Below, in pieces: positions 24,091 to 33,983 of a DNA stretch of 64,000 nt. A model generated the notes under the pieces. It saw nothing but the letters and a program-made list of their open reading frames with translations, did not search any database and was not told the DNA's origin. The stretch covers positions 114,517,534 to 114,581,533 of the forward strand of contig OY804580.1 in NCBI GenBank assembly GCA_963680875.1. The letters run 5' to 3'. The position numbers and the translations under genes were made by a program. Source of the DNA: Bathymodiolus brooksi. Lineage: Eukaryota > Mollusca > Bivalvia > Mytilida > Modiolidae. Each line of letters begins with the position of its first letter. The stretch's first letter is position 1.

Positions 24091-24905
24091 CTATGAATAA
24101 CGAACAGAGTTTGTATGTCCTTGCTTAGGTGGCGAACCCTTTCGCTGACGTTTACTAGGTGGCTGTTCACTGTTGGGAGACGCTTTCGGTAAAGTCTGAT
24201 GGTGGGCCTCTTCCGTACGCGTAGATCTTATAGGTGTTGTATTTTCGTAGTCTTCGTCTGTTGATATAACACCTGTACGGGGGACATATAGCTCATTATT
24301 TATATAGAGTCTATCTCGAACTAATGTTACTTGTTGGTTTGTTCGTTTTGCGTCTTTCATGATCGGATATAAGATTATTCGTCTTTGTTCAATTTCAAAC
24401 GGAAATTGTTCTCTAATTCCAAATGGTTTGCCTCTCAGTTTGTTTGCGTTTTTCAATACAAATCTGAGGTCACTATGGTATAAAAATCTAGCTACTATAG
24501 GGGGCCTTCTGTTGTCTCCACTCCTTGTTTTTAATCGATGAACATTCCCAAATTATATTCGATAATTGATTTCGAGTTCATGGTGTAAGAATCCGCGCAA
24601 TAGATCCTCTGTATCTTCATTTTGGACTCTATTCAACCCGATAAAAATTTAATTGTTTTTCATTCGCATTCGGTTAGCTTAGCTTTCAACTTGTTTGAAA
24701 GTTCTAAAGTTCTAACCCTTGATGATACAGAAAGCATAGACTGATTTAAGTCATCAATACGTTTTTCTATGTTAGTTTCCATTCTCTGCACTCTAGTATC
24801 AATGCTAGTTACAATTTGTAGTATGATGTTTAACAGAGTATTTGAGTTAGTAGTATCATCTTGACCAGATTCAATGATCAGGTTGGACGTTTCATTCAGT
24901 GACAT
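24091..24905 (-). pseudogene. LINE ORF1: coiled-coil, RRM-like and C-terminal RNA-binding domain (broken)
   Basis: Starts at an ATG at 24,905. The first 80 residues are a Leu/Ile-rich coiled coil typical of an ORF1 trimer. A stop near 24,660 and a frameshift follow. The other frame continues with FIGLNRV (RRM-like), then PPIVARFLYHSDLRF, GIREQFPFEIEQRR and LYINNELYVP, the layout of L1-type ORF1 RNA-binding proteins. A further stop lies near 24,545. The tail (24,290-24,091) is basic and Ser/Pro-rich. It stops a few bases before ORF2 can start, suggesting overlap or reinitiation in the active ancestor. Confidence 0.75.
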
Positions 24906-25292
24906 GTTTCTCGTTCTGGTTACCGACTGGTGAACAATAAAGTCAATAGGTCACATTTACTATAATGCGCCGATTTTACTACGGGTCCAAAGTCCAATTT
25001 CATTCAGGATGTTATGAACTGTTCACAATGTGTTAATTGGCCCCAGGGTAAGTCAAGGCGGGTCACAATGAAAACAAAATGTCTTTCTTTGTCAAGAATT
25101 CAAAAGTTCAAAATACAATTAGGGCGCTGGGAACTCCCAAACGTTAAAGTTCACACAAATTCTGATATTATAAAGCAAATATTCACGTTTTGTGAAAAAG
25201 TATTTCCGAGACATAAGTATAACTATCCAAATTTCATGAAACTCTGCAGAGGGAAAAACACTGCATGCTGTCTCAATCATGTTGTCTCCTGA

Positions 25293-25396
25293 CCTAGGTG
25301 GTTTTTATATAGATTTAAATGTGGCTGGATAGCTGAGAATTCAATATGGCAAGGTCACACAGAGGGTGTGTTTGAATTGAAGTGAATATTGTTAAC
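25293..25396 (+). repeat. Third copy of the 102-bp repeat
   Basis: Starts CCTAGGTGGTTTTTATAT and ends GAATATTGTTAAC, nearly identical to the two copies at 19,153-19,357. Its separation by the LINE suggests the LINE was inserted into a longer array. Confidence 0.85.
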
Positions 25397-25792
25397 GGAT
25401 AAATTGTTTCAATTATTACTGCTTTTAAGACACTTGATTCCTATAGATATATGAAATTGCTTAAAATTTATGTTAAAAATGTCTGGGAAATATACAATAT
25501 ATTTTGACATTGAACGACCATGGACGTTGAAATTTAATCAAGTATATACTCAGTTGTTCAGTGATTATGTCATTCGATGTTTAATTTTGTTTTAAACAAT
25601 TGTCTTGTAAATTTAAAATCAGCGCGATACGATAAGCATGAAAATAAATATCCCAGTGTTTTGTGTAAATCGGTGTCACTTGTAATGTGTATACTTTTAA
25701 ATTAATGAGCTTTATCTTAAATATTGATATTGATTGACAGAATTAACGGAACAGTGATTTTCTTTTCAGATGGTGTTACCTACGGTGCTTAA

Positions 25793-26671
25793 AGGGATAT
25801 TGTCTACCACAATCGTAATTTTTTCATACCCAAAATTATTGTCGTTTTCCGTACTGACCTTCATAAAATGAAGATTAAACACCGAATTATTGGCGAATAC
25901 TCTACGAAACGTTGTTTTTTCGATTTTAAAAAGCTGACCATCGTTACTGGAAGCTAATTAATTATGAACTGACCTGAGCGAGGCCAAATCTATTTTGATC
26001 TATTTTTATGCCAGTATCCCGGATGCTGCAGCATGGATGTTGAAATTCGTGTTTGTTTACCTCACAAATACGGCCTTTTATGCTATTCATTTACAATAAT
26101 TTGCTGTTGCCCGGTGCAAGATTACATATATTGAATAATATCTACCGAAAATGATCATAGGCATCATCATAAATTCATAAAATATGAAAAACGATTGAGA
26201 AAAGAAGGAAAAAACATGCTCGGCTTACCTATCAAGTAAAATCTTTGCCACTTCAGCGCGAGTTTGAACGCGTAGCACTTCATTGAGTTCGTTCCAACGG
26301 TCCAACTGATACCCTACATATATCCTGCATTTGTTCCATGTGGAAGATACTTCACTTCTATTCATCTTTTTCTCTGAATCCGTCAAAGTCCGCTTTCTTC
26401 CACGTGTTGACACTTCCTCTTTTGCCCAAGACAAGAACCACATGTTGTTTATTGTTTCTAAGCAGTGCGCATGCTCAAGACGGGTTCATGTAGAAGGTCA
26501 TAGGAATATATTTGAATTCTTGTTATCCTGGACAATAATTCCGATAATTATAGTTTTGTGTCTTTTCTGCTAAAAAGTCGTATCTTTTGCAACATTTTAT
26601 GAAGGTCAGTACGGAAAACGACAATAATTTTGGGTATGAAAAAATTACGATTGTGGTAGACAATATCCCTT
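25793..26671 (-). mobile_element. Young TTAA transposon (Kolobok-like) with perfect 78-bp inverted ends
   Basis: The element is 879 bp and flanked by TTAA at 25,789-25,792 and 26,672-26,675. The first 78 bases, beginning AGGGATATTGTCTACCAC, are exactly mirrored at the right end, so the insertion is recent. TTAA targets with AGGG termini fit Kolobok; piggyBac is the alternative. It carries only a short minus-strand frame and no full transposase, so it is non-autonomous. It interrupts an exon, and the tandem duplication of the region starts inside its right part. Confidence 0.85.
26225..26443 (-). CDS. Short conserved ORF of the TTAA element
   Basis: A 72-codon minus-strand frame with a basic start (RGRKRTLTDSEKKMNR), then CRIYVGYQLDRWNEL, then VQTRAEVAKILLDR. 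From memory, this arrangement (basic stretch, 'NIG..F.RW..L', 'sdaE.A.fLLd') resembles the N-terminal region of many uncharacterised transposon-linked proteins in fish and molluscs, possibly DNA-binding. A diverged relative lies at 11,833-12,030. It is probably the first exon of a lost transposase or accessory gene. Confidence 0.45.
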   Translation of the reverse strand: MWFLSWAKEEVSTRGRKRTLTDSEKKMNRSEVSSTWNKCRIYVGYQLDRWNELNEVLRVQTRAEVAKILLDR

Positions 26672-26768
26672 TAAGAAGAGACACATGAAGGGAGAAAAAC
26701 TTTTACCAGTTATTAAAAGGATAAGGGCGGGGCAGCCAGAAGGTTCAAAAGAATTTGGTAGACTTCAG

Positions 26769-28232
26769 GGCCCGGTTGTTCAACTTGTTGTTAAATTAAC
26801 CATATGGTCATATTTAACAATTGCTTAAAGATTTAACCATGGGTTAGTAAACCAAGGGTTAAAAATGAGTTTTTCAACTTCATTTAACCACTTGGTTAAA
26901 TAACCATTTGGCTATAATTTAACCAGCCAATAACTGCAGGTTTAATATTTAACCAAGACCAATGTTTCCCACAATTCCTTGTTTTATCCTAGCAGCTGAC
27001 TCAATCCCCACTTCACATGACAAAAAGAGGCTGAAGAAATGCAATTTTAGTAGAGACGAGATTGTTTTAATACAGAGGGGAGTGGGAAAACATTATACCA
27101 TCATAAATTCAAAGCACTCAAATATAATCACAAATGAAAAGAAAAAAGTATGGACTGCGATAACTGAGAAGACCAGCTAACTGGGAGTTGCCTTTAGGAC
27201 CCCAAATGAAATCAAAGAAAATAGGAGCAAAAGAAAATGTGGGTAAATGGCTTTATTTTTGAATGAAAATAGAATTTAAAAAAAGACATCATAACGCAGA
27301 GAATATTTTGTTTTTAATTTCTTTTTTGTTTTGCTTTGTTATTATTTTCTTAATAAAGCAATAAAGTTCTTAAAATTTAAAAAAAATGTGAAATCTTACT
27401 TGAGGAATATAACTTGTATGTAATTTTCTAAAGGTTATTTGTCCTATATTAAGAGTATGTTGTACAAGTTAGTACGGAAGCGTATATGGACCTCGTCTTA
27501 GTTGCTTAATGACATTATACGCAATGTTAATAAGACGTGTTTAGTGAATCATAATACACTAAAGGTGTGTTATTTAGGTGACGCTAACTTCTTATAACTC
27601 ATTAAACTATGTTTAATTAAATCTTCTTATTGTCTTACAATTTCAAGGACTGTTACTTTTCATTATGTAATTTAGCCTAAGAATACTTTCTTTAGTTTCC
27701 AACATCTCTTAAAATTGAGTCCATGCATACACATGTATGTCAAAAGTCTGTTTCTTTCTCTGATTTTAATGTGTGAATTTCTTTTTATTTCAATTAACAT
27801 GCAAACACTTTTAATGAATAACAATTAAGAAAAAATATAACCTCCTTTTCAGTATGAAATGAATGGTTGGTGTCTCATATGTAAATTATCCAATTTCTCC
27901 AATTGATCAGGAATGTCCATGATGTCATAGAGGTACCTCATGCTATTTTTGAAGTTTTATTATTTTGTTTTTCCAAAGTAATTGTACGAAAAGCGTATTT
28001 TCTGATTGACTTAGACTTTTCGTCGTTATTGATTTTTTATAGCCAATGGTTAAATATTTTAACAGAGCCCCTATATCGTGGTTACATATTAATCAGTTTA
28101 GCCATGCTTTAACCAGTAGTTAAATTTAACCACCAGTTGAACAACGCATTGCATGCTTTGGTTAAATTTTAACCATAGGTTATCATTTTTAACCATTGGT
28201 TAAAATTTAGCTACAGGTTGAACAAGAAGGCC
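26769..28232 (+). mobile_element. MYB-type (Harbinger-like) element, unit 1
   Basis: Left end GGCCCGGTTGTTCAAC after CAG. The right end is altered in this copy (GTTGAACAAGAAGGCC). Both end regions are packed with TTAACC/GGTTAA motifs in both directions. It encodes a MYB/SANT-type fragment but no DDE transposase. Confidence 0.65.
26962..27180 (+). pseudogene. MYB/SANT-like DNA-binding protein fragment, unit 1
   Basis: A 72-codon frame with FSRDEIVLIQRGVGKHYTII and a TNEKKKVWTAITEKT helix, the pattern of the MYB/SANT-like domain found in accessory proteins of Harbinger transposons. An extra base in GCTAACTGG relative to unit 3 ends it early. Confidence 0.55.
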
Positions 28233-28536
28233 AAGAAGGATACGAAAACCGATGAATTGATGAGGGAGGACGTATTGGAAATCTTGCAGCGTGCAGGAAG
28301 GGATGAGACACCGGAAGAGGCACGATGGGATCTTATTCAATTATCATTTATGCAAATGAGTATGGGCCGCCAAGGGGTCAGGATTTGGCTGATGGGGACC
28401 CAGTGAGTATTTTGTATTTGTATACTATATAAATCGCGGTTAATTGGGAAATGATATCAATTTGATCAATTTACGGGTGTTATTTAAATCATGGTAATTA
28501 GTTTATGTTCGGTATTAAATGGAAGTAAATACTTCT

Positions 28537-28646
28537 GGGGTCCGTTGTTGAGCTTGTGATTGGGCTGGCCGGGTGATTGGCCCTAGTTGCATGGTTGGTC
28601 CCTAATCCCATGCTAGGCTGATGTAATGATTAAAGTTTGTTACTGA
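28537..28646. mobile_element. 141-bp MITE, 3' end deleted (unit 1)
   Basis: The left end GGGGTCCGTTGTTGAGCT is present, but the right end is missing because of a roughly 70-bp deletion relative to units 2 and 3. Confidence 0.6.
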
Positions 28647-28689
28647 TTGGCGGAAAAGATTCAATTAAGTGTATTGCATATTTATATAT

Positions 28690-29338
28690 TCAGGACTCCG
28701 GTAAATTAAACTTTGGAAACTGTCGAAACAATTTAAAGTTGAGTTCAATTTGATAAAAAAAATAAAATAAAAACAAATAAAAATGTTGAATTAATCTGCG
28801 AGAGGTATACATTCCATATACCAATGAAAATCTTTTCTGATTTAAATACACATCTACTATGGAATTTGATACTAAATCCATTCATTCAAAATACAATGAA
28901 ATGTACAAATCGCATGTGTTACCTGTACTTTTACATCGTTGAAAGCGGAAGTTATAAAAGTATTATAACAGTTGGCCTACAGTATAGTAGATATATGGTA
29001 ATTTTAATATAAAAGTACATGTTAACTAAAAGGAATTCAACATCTCTGCGTGAGCTTTCTTTTATTTTAATTGATATTTATATCAAATGTCTTGTGTGTA
29101 ATACATACAGAATAACTTTAGAACATTTAAGGACAGTATTTACCAAACAGTTATATGTATTTGATTAATGGGGCGAGGTGAATTTTTTCTGTACACATGG
29201 GTTACTTAATTCATTCATTTGCTTAAGATAACATGTATGAATTTGAAATAGATTGTTTAATTTTAACAATTACTTGTGATATATTGATTTTGACAGAAAG
29301 GGGCATATGTATGCATTAAATTACCTTAAATTTTCCAG
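28690..29338. other. Intron-like AT-rich stretch between the split exon and the terminal exon
   Basis: No coding signal. It is framed by the donor at 28,403 and the acceptor ATTTTCCAG at 29,338. The short minus-strand frame at 28,690-28,881 is repeated in all units only because the DNA is duplicated. Confidence 0.4.
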
Positions 29339-29402
29339 GTTCCTAGTACAAGTGCTACAAGTGGTATTAAATGGAGATGTTTATTGTATATTATCAGACT
29401 AA
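29339..29402 (+). CDS. Predicted terminal coding exon, unit 1
   Basis: The acceptor AAATTTTCCAG ends at 29,338. Joined in phase 2 to the donor at 28,403, the frame reads 20 codons (with FLVQVLQVVLNGDVY) to TAA at 29,400-29,402. Phase agreement and a hydrophobic/helical continuation support it. Function unknown. Confidence 0.4.
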
Positions 29403-29496
29403 TGTATTATATAGCTTACAACTTGTAAACAACCTTATTCAGAAAAAAACTGCTGAGATTTGCTAATCTGGGTCACGGGTTACTGTAATCGGGCGG

Positions 29497-29838
29497 CTGT
29501 ATCGAGAAACAGATACGGTGTTGAAAAAACTGTTGATACTCATAACATATTGGTAAATGCTATAAAATTTTATGTTTGTCTTCAAGAAATATGATAGACA
29601 AAACCAGGTGTGAAGTTTTATGACGAAATATCTCCGATTTCTATGTAAATTTACGAGTTGAAGTTGCTGCTGTATCGAGAAACAGATACGGTGTTGAAAC
29701 AACTGTTGATACTCATACAATATTGATAAATGCAATAAAATGTTATGTTCGTCTTCAAGAAATATGATAGACAAAACCATGTGTGAAGTTTTATGACGAA
29801 ATATCTCCGATTTCTTTGTAAATTTACGAGTTGAAGTG
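29497..29838. repeat. 173-bp tandem duplication private to unit 1
   Basis: CTGTATCGAGAAACAGATAC begins at 29,497 and again at 29,670, each followed by about 170 nearly identical bases. Units 2 and 3 carry a single copy (near 38,655 and 48,161). Confidence 0.85.
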
Positions 29839-30064
29839 GGGAAATTTTATGTTAGATTTCTAAAAATCTTCTACTCTGAAACCACAGGTAAATTTACTTT
29901 AGCGATGTATTTTTATCTTGGACAAGAATAATGAGCGTCCTGATTGGATGACCGATTTAAAACACACTGACTGCATGGTAAAATGATGCATGTAAAAGAA
30001 ATCTGTTATATTTATTCATTTGTTTGATTCTGTAATATTGTTGATCATTGATTTAAACAAGAAA

Positions 30065-30089
30065 AAAGGGAAAAAGGGGGGGGGGGGGT
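30065..30089. repeat. Poly-G run
   Basis: AAAAAGGGGGGGGGGGTG; the length varies between units (also near 39,060 and 48,567), as expected for a slippage-prone run. Confidence 0.85.
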
Positions 30090-30432
30090 GAATTTCATTT
30101 GTGAATTTTACAGTTTAAATAAATGTTATGTTTCGACAGTTTAAATAGACAAATAAAAATGTGTTGCAACTAAAGCTTACATCAGCGTTAAAAATTTAAC
30201 AAATATCAGTGGTTTTGTAAATGAAATTTATTTTGAAATAGTAAATCTGAATTTATTATTTATCAATTTATTATTAATGATACCATTTTATATCCCTTGT
30301 TATTAGAAAATATAAATGTCAATTAGAATATTTATTTTGAGGTATGGGAATAATGATTTATGAAATACAACAACTCACCTGGCATGTGGCCATTAGGGAT
30401 AGAATTCGGAGATCCTTTTTCAGAAACGGCAG

Positions 30433-30853
30433 AGGTTTTTACTTCCCAAAACTAAACATGAACTGAATGCAAGAAGATGTTAAACACTGAGGGTATGGGC
30501 ATAAACTCATTGGTTAATATCTTGGGCGGAAGTACATGTGACACTCTCTCATTCTTTCAACATCCATGCTAGTGGTTTAATTGATTAGGCTGACTGTTGT
30601 CTTATACGATTCATGACTACCATATGGTAATTGATGGCTTAGACGTTTTTCACCTACCCTATCCCTCCCAACTTGTCGTCGATCTATATCAAAATGTGAA
30701 GCATGTGTTTGGTGTGTGTATATTTTGTCCACATTTTGATATTTTGTGGTTTGATATCATCTTGCATTCAGTCCACTCTTGCAGAGGTTTTTACTTCCCA
30801 AAACTAAACATGAGCTGAATGCAAGAAGATATTAAACACTGAAGATATGGGCA
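30433..30853 (+). repeat. Direct repeats of about 72 bp spaced 350 bp, unit 1
   Basis: GCAGAGGTTTTTACTTCCCA with the following CTAAACATGAACTGAATGC and TTAAACACTGA recurs at about 30,430 and 30,782. The same pair is in units 2 (39,411 and 39,773) and 3. It could be the ends of an old insertion; the enclosed frame (30,597-30,818) has no domain. Confidence 0.6.
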
Positions 30854-31702
30854 TTTTGTTTGTACGCATCAAGATTTCGTAATGCATACAGATTTTTTCT
30901 TGTCTTTATCCCCTTGAAAATTTATAGGAATATCAAAACATTTATAATTCATTCAAAGTACTTTCGGTTTTGGAAAGGATAACTTTTTGATTATTTGTGA
31001 ATTTCCTTCTATACAGCCATTCCGAAAAAAAAATTTAAAATAAAATATGCAGTGTATTTTAAATACAGTAATACTCACAACACTATCTAAAAGATTCACA
31101 ATAGTATACTATTTATATGTCACAAGCACCATACACCTAAACCTAAACCTTAGTATACTCTTGTTCTGTCTAAACCGAAAGTGACATTCTTACATGTCCC
31201 GACTCGCAAGTGGTAAATACAATGTGCGTTGTAAACGTATAAAATTTACATATCAATTAGTATTGCAATCTTTTATATCACATGGGCGTAATTTTGTAAA
31301 TAAAGATTATTATTATTATGAAAAAAAGCTTGTATTGTTGACATAAATTTTTTTTTCGGAATAAATACTTAAGACAACCATCTATCGACTTTGAATTTTG
31401 TAATATATCGTCATCCTGTGACGTTGTTTACAAGGGACGCTGATTGACACAAGCTGGTTACTGATTTATTTTACGATTTTGTGAGAATTTTACTTGTTTG
31501 AGTAGCAAAATTCAAAATGCCTTCAAATTGGAAAATATCAGTAACTTAATTACATCACCGTCCAGTTATCAATGTGTACGTAGGAAAACATGCAGGTTAG
31601 TGCATTTTCCGGTTATTCATGGCCGACACATATCAATGGAATGTATGTGTGCGTACTGGGAATCCCCAAATGTAGATTTTTAAAACAATTGTTCAAAAAA
31701 TA

Positions 31703-31935
31703 CTTAGTTACAGAATATTTATTTATAACTGAGGGGAAATTTTTATTTTAAGGATTTTAAAAATACGCTATATGCCGGTGTTTTGTTTGTTTACACTCGG
31801 TCGTCACGGTAATTTCACAGCGGGAGTCACAATGGAACAGCCATATTTGTTGTGTACTGCATTTGCGCTAAATATAGAGTTGTTGAGTATTATCGTGTGT
31901 GCCGTTTTAGAGACGTCATATTAGAATTAATAATA
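31703..31935 (+). repeat. 233-bp segment present in units 1 and 3, missing from unit 2
   Basis: Bounded by short AATA-type microhomology. In unit 2 the flanks are joined directly at about 41,463. It contains a 30-codon hydrophobic frame (31,832-31,924, start ATGGAACAGCC) with no recognised function. Confidence 0.6.
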
Positions 31936-32278
31936 CCAGTTGAAAATGTGGATTATTGAAACAAATGATAATAATTTCAAGTGTGTGTGTGTCTGCGTGT
32001 GTGTTACTAAAACAATACAAATATAGCATCCTAAATATCTAACTTTCTATTTTAATTTAAGCATATTTTATTGTTCATAATAACAAATGGATAAGACCAG
32101 ATTTTCAACTTAATTTTCTGAAAACATTTTCTGAAAATATTAAGGCGTTCCGAAGTTACAATCAATTTAACACGACGACTTAAAAAAATGGAAGCAAGTG
32201 AGTTCGCCCCCTTGTAGTATTATATAGTTTTTTTTGTTTTTTGTTTGGACGCAACTAGCCCCTGTGAGCGTAGCTATA

Positions 32279-32351
32279 ATCCGACAGCCCGTTAGTCCGA
32301 CTATCCGATAATCCGACAGCCCGATAATCCGACAGCCCGTTAGTCCGACAG
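32279..32351. repeat. Minisatellite of CCGACAGCCCGTTAGT/ATAAT units, unit 1
   Basis: About four units of 17-20 bp built from TCCGACAGCCCG plus TTAG or ATAA spacers. On the minus strand it reads as repeated LTGCRII/VGLTGC. Copies lie at 41,813-41,884 and 51,544-51,615. Confidence 0.8.
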
Positions 32352-32643
32352 ATATGTGTTTGTTTTTCACTTTCGCCGTTTAAGTAAGAACAGCAACAAA
32401 GTCAAAATTCTCGGGAATACATAAGAAAGATCTAAAGCTTTAGCTTGACCAATTTTCTTGAATATTTGTTTGAATTTGTACTTGTATGACAGAATCTTCA
32501 TTGACTTAAATGAAGAAATAGTAAACTTCTTTAATTCAATGATAACCTCAAAGTGACGACCATACGATTTTCAAGAAGCGGTATTTTTGGATCAAATTAA
32601 ATCTTTTCGTTTTCTTCGCCGTTAAATTATTTTTTTTTGACAG

Positions 32644-32744
32644 AGCGGATGTAGCAGTAAAGAAGTGAGTATGATAAGGGTAGATTTTGGCCCAATCTCA
32701 GAAACTGTTTATACAGATATAATATTAAACACAATCATTGAAAG
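32644..32744 (+). CDS. Exon-like 101-nt frame, unit 1
   Basis: A T-rich tract ending TTTTTTTTGACAG gives a strong acceptor at 32,643. The frame from AGC is open for 33 codons (with KEVSMIRVDFGPISE and YTDIILNTIIE) to an AG|GTAAGA donor at 32,745. The composition is unlike the surrounding AT-rich noise, and the exon is kept in all three units. No family recognised. It may be an internal exon of the gene carried by the repeat or of another gene. Confidence 0.4.
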
Positions 32745-33487
32745 GTAAGAACAATATTTTTTTTTATGATTTCACTTTGTCCTTTGTTGCTTAGCAACGT
32801 AATTGGAGGAGGGTCCAATTAATCATTGGAAATTCAAATATGGTGGTTTTATTTTACATATCTTGCATAGTCTTTTCGACAAAATGTTATATTCTGTGTA
32901 TGTACAATCTAAAAATAATATTCCAATTCTCTATGGTAGCATATAGTATTTTTGTGTAGTCTTGTCACCCTAGCAACGTTTTTGTAAACATTAAATTAGC
33001 CTATATTATTGCAGTTAATGGTTGAATTTTGACACCAACGATCTTTTGACTTGATATTTGATTAAGCGTTACATTTTTGTCAAGCTATGCAAACTACAAT
33101 TGTCATTTCATATTTCAAAAATACATTTTGATATTTGTATTCATGGACCTTTTATTTAATAATAAAAAAAAATCTACAACAGCACCTTAGCAGATCTAGA
33201 GACATCTTATGCTAACCAGTATATATTATAAGAATTCCTTAAGCCTTACACTGTCCCTAGTAACCAAATATTATCCCTAGCAACCGCAGAAACTCGTCAA
33301 TGCTGAGCTCTGTAAATTGCTTTTTTTAAATCTTTTCTATAACCGAATGTTGATATTTTTATTTTTTAAATCATGAGAGGAAATTATTCTCAGTAGTTAG
33401 AATGTCAAAGGAACCAAGTCAACTGCATAACACGGTAAAGCAGCGCTACAGCGGCAGGACAGGATATAATCCATGTTGAATAAATAA

Positions 33488-33983
33488 GAAATAAATCATG
33501 GAAGCCGGAATGTGTTGGGAGTTTTAACATGGATTGGCGGATATTATTCGTTATTAGTCTCGAGATGTTATATATCCTTTTAAAACGGGATATATAACAT
33601 CCATAAACTGATAACATTTTTATCTGAATGTTCCAACATTAATAAGTATGTCCTTATTATAGGAAAAACATAAATACGTGTATCTTTGGACAAAGATCAC
33701 AGAGAGCGATTATTGATTTTCTATCATCTTGTGAAATGTGTGTCGTCTGCTGTGTACAATGTAAATGGACAGCACATAGGTGAGAGCGATTATTGATTTT
33801 CTGTCACCGCACGGCTTCCCTGAAGTTTTAAAAGTACCTTTTTAGCCAATTAAAATTCTACTTACCACGAGAACATCAGAGAATAGTATTTTATCCCGAG
33901 CCAGAAGTGAGAGATAAAATGTACTAATATCCGCCAATCCATGTTAAAACTCAAAACACATTATGGCTTCCATGATTTATTTC
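33488..33983. mobile_element. Foldback element with 59-nt arms, unit 1
   Basis: GAAATAAATCATGGAAGCCG (33,488 on) and the rest of a 59-nt arm are mirrored at 33,925-33,983 with about four mismatches. Inside are a 14-bp hairpin, GATGTTATATATCC/GGATATATAACATC (33,564-33,601), and a direct repeat GAGCGATTATTGATTTTCT. The ends GAAATAAWTCATGG match the hairpin in the 770-bp segment, defining a family. Confidence 0.7.

Larger units (their letters stand above)
19891..25290 (-). mobile_element. Two-ORF LINE (non-LTR retrotransposon), 5'-to-3' on minus strand, inactive
   Basis: ORF1 (24,905-24,091) is followed by ORF2 (about 24,088-20,049) with endonuclease, reverse transcriptase and a C-terminal Cys/His motif. 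The 3' end lies in an AT-rich (TTATTATTG)-like tract near 19,890-19,935. The 5' boundary is uncertain; the AT-poor leader may extend to about 25,290. The whole is flanked by copies of a 102-bp repeat at 19,255-19,357 and 25,293-25,396. Multiple stops and shifts show that it cannot move by itself. The clade is not resolved by eye. Confidence 0.75.
25770..28402 (+). pseudogene. Host-like exon interrupted by two DNA transposons
   Basis: A strong acceptor, TTTTCTTTTCAG, ends at 25,769. The exon pieces are 25,770-25,792, 26,676-26,768 and about 28,233-28,402, followed by an A|GTGAGT donor at 28,403. The gaps are a TTAA element (TTAA duplicated) and a MYB-encoding element (CAG duplicated). Dropping both leaves one frame of about 95 codons that could start at ATG 25,770. 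By the coordinates, unit 1 is one base short in an A-run near 26,698; units 2 and 3 keep the frame. The product is basic, then acidic/helical (for example VIKRIRAGQPEG, EILQRAGRDETPEEARW). I recognise no domain. The donor phase (2) matches the acceptor of the exon at 29,339. Function unknown. Confidence 0.55.

Noticed and set aside
32167..32370. Minus-strand repeat peptide (LTGCRII repeats)
   Set aside because: It is the translation of the 20-bp minisatellite, duplicated only with the unit.
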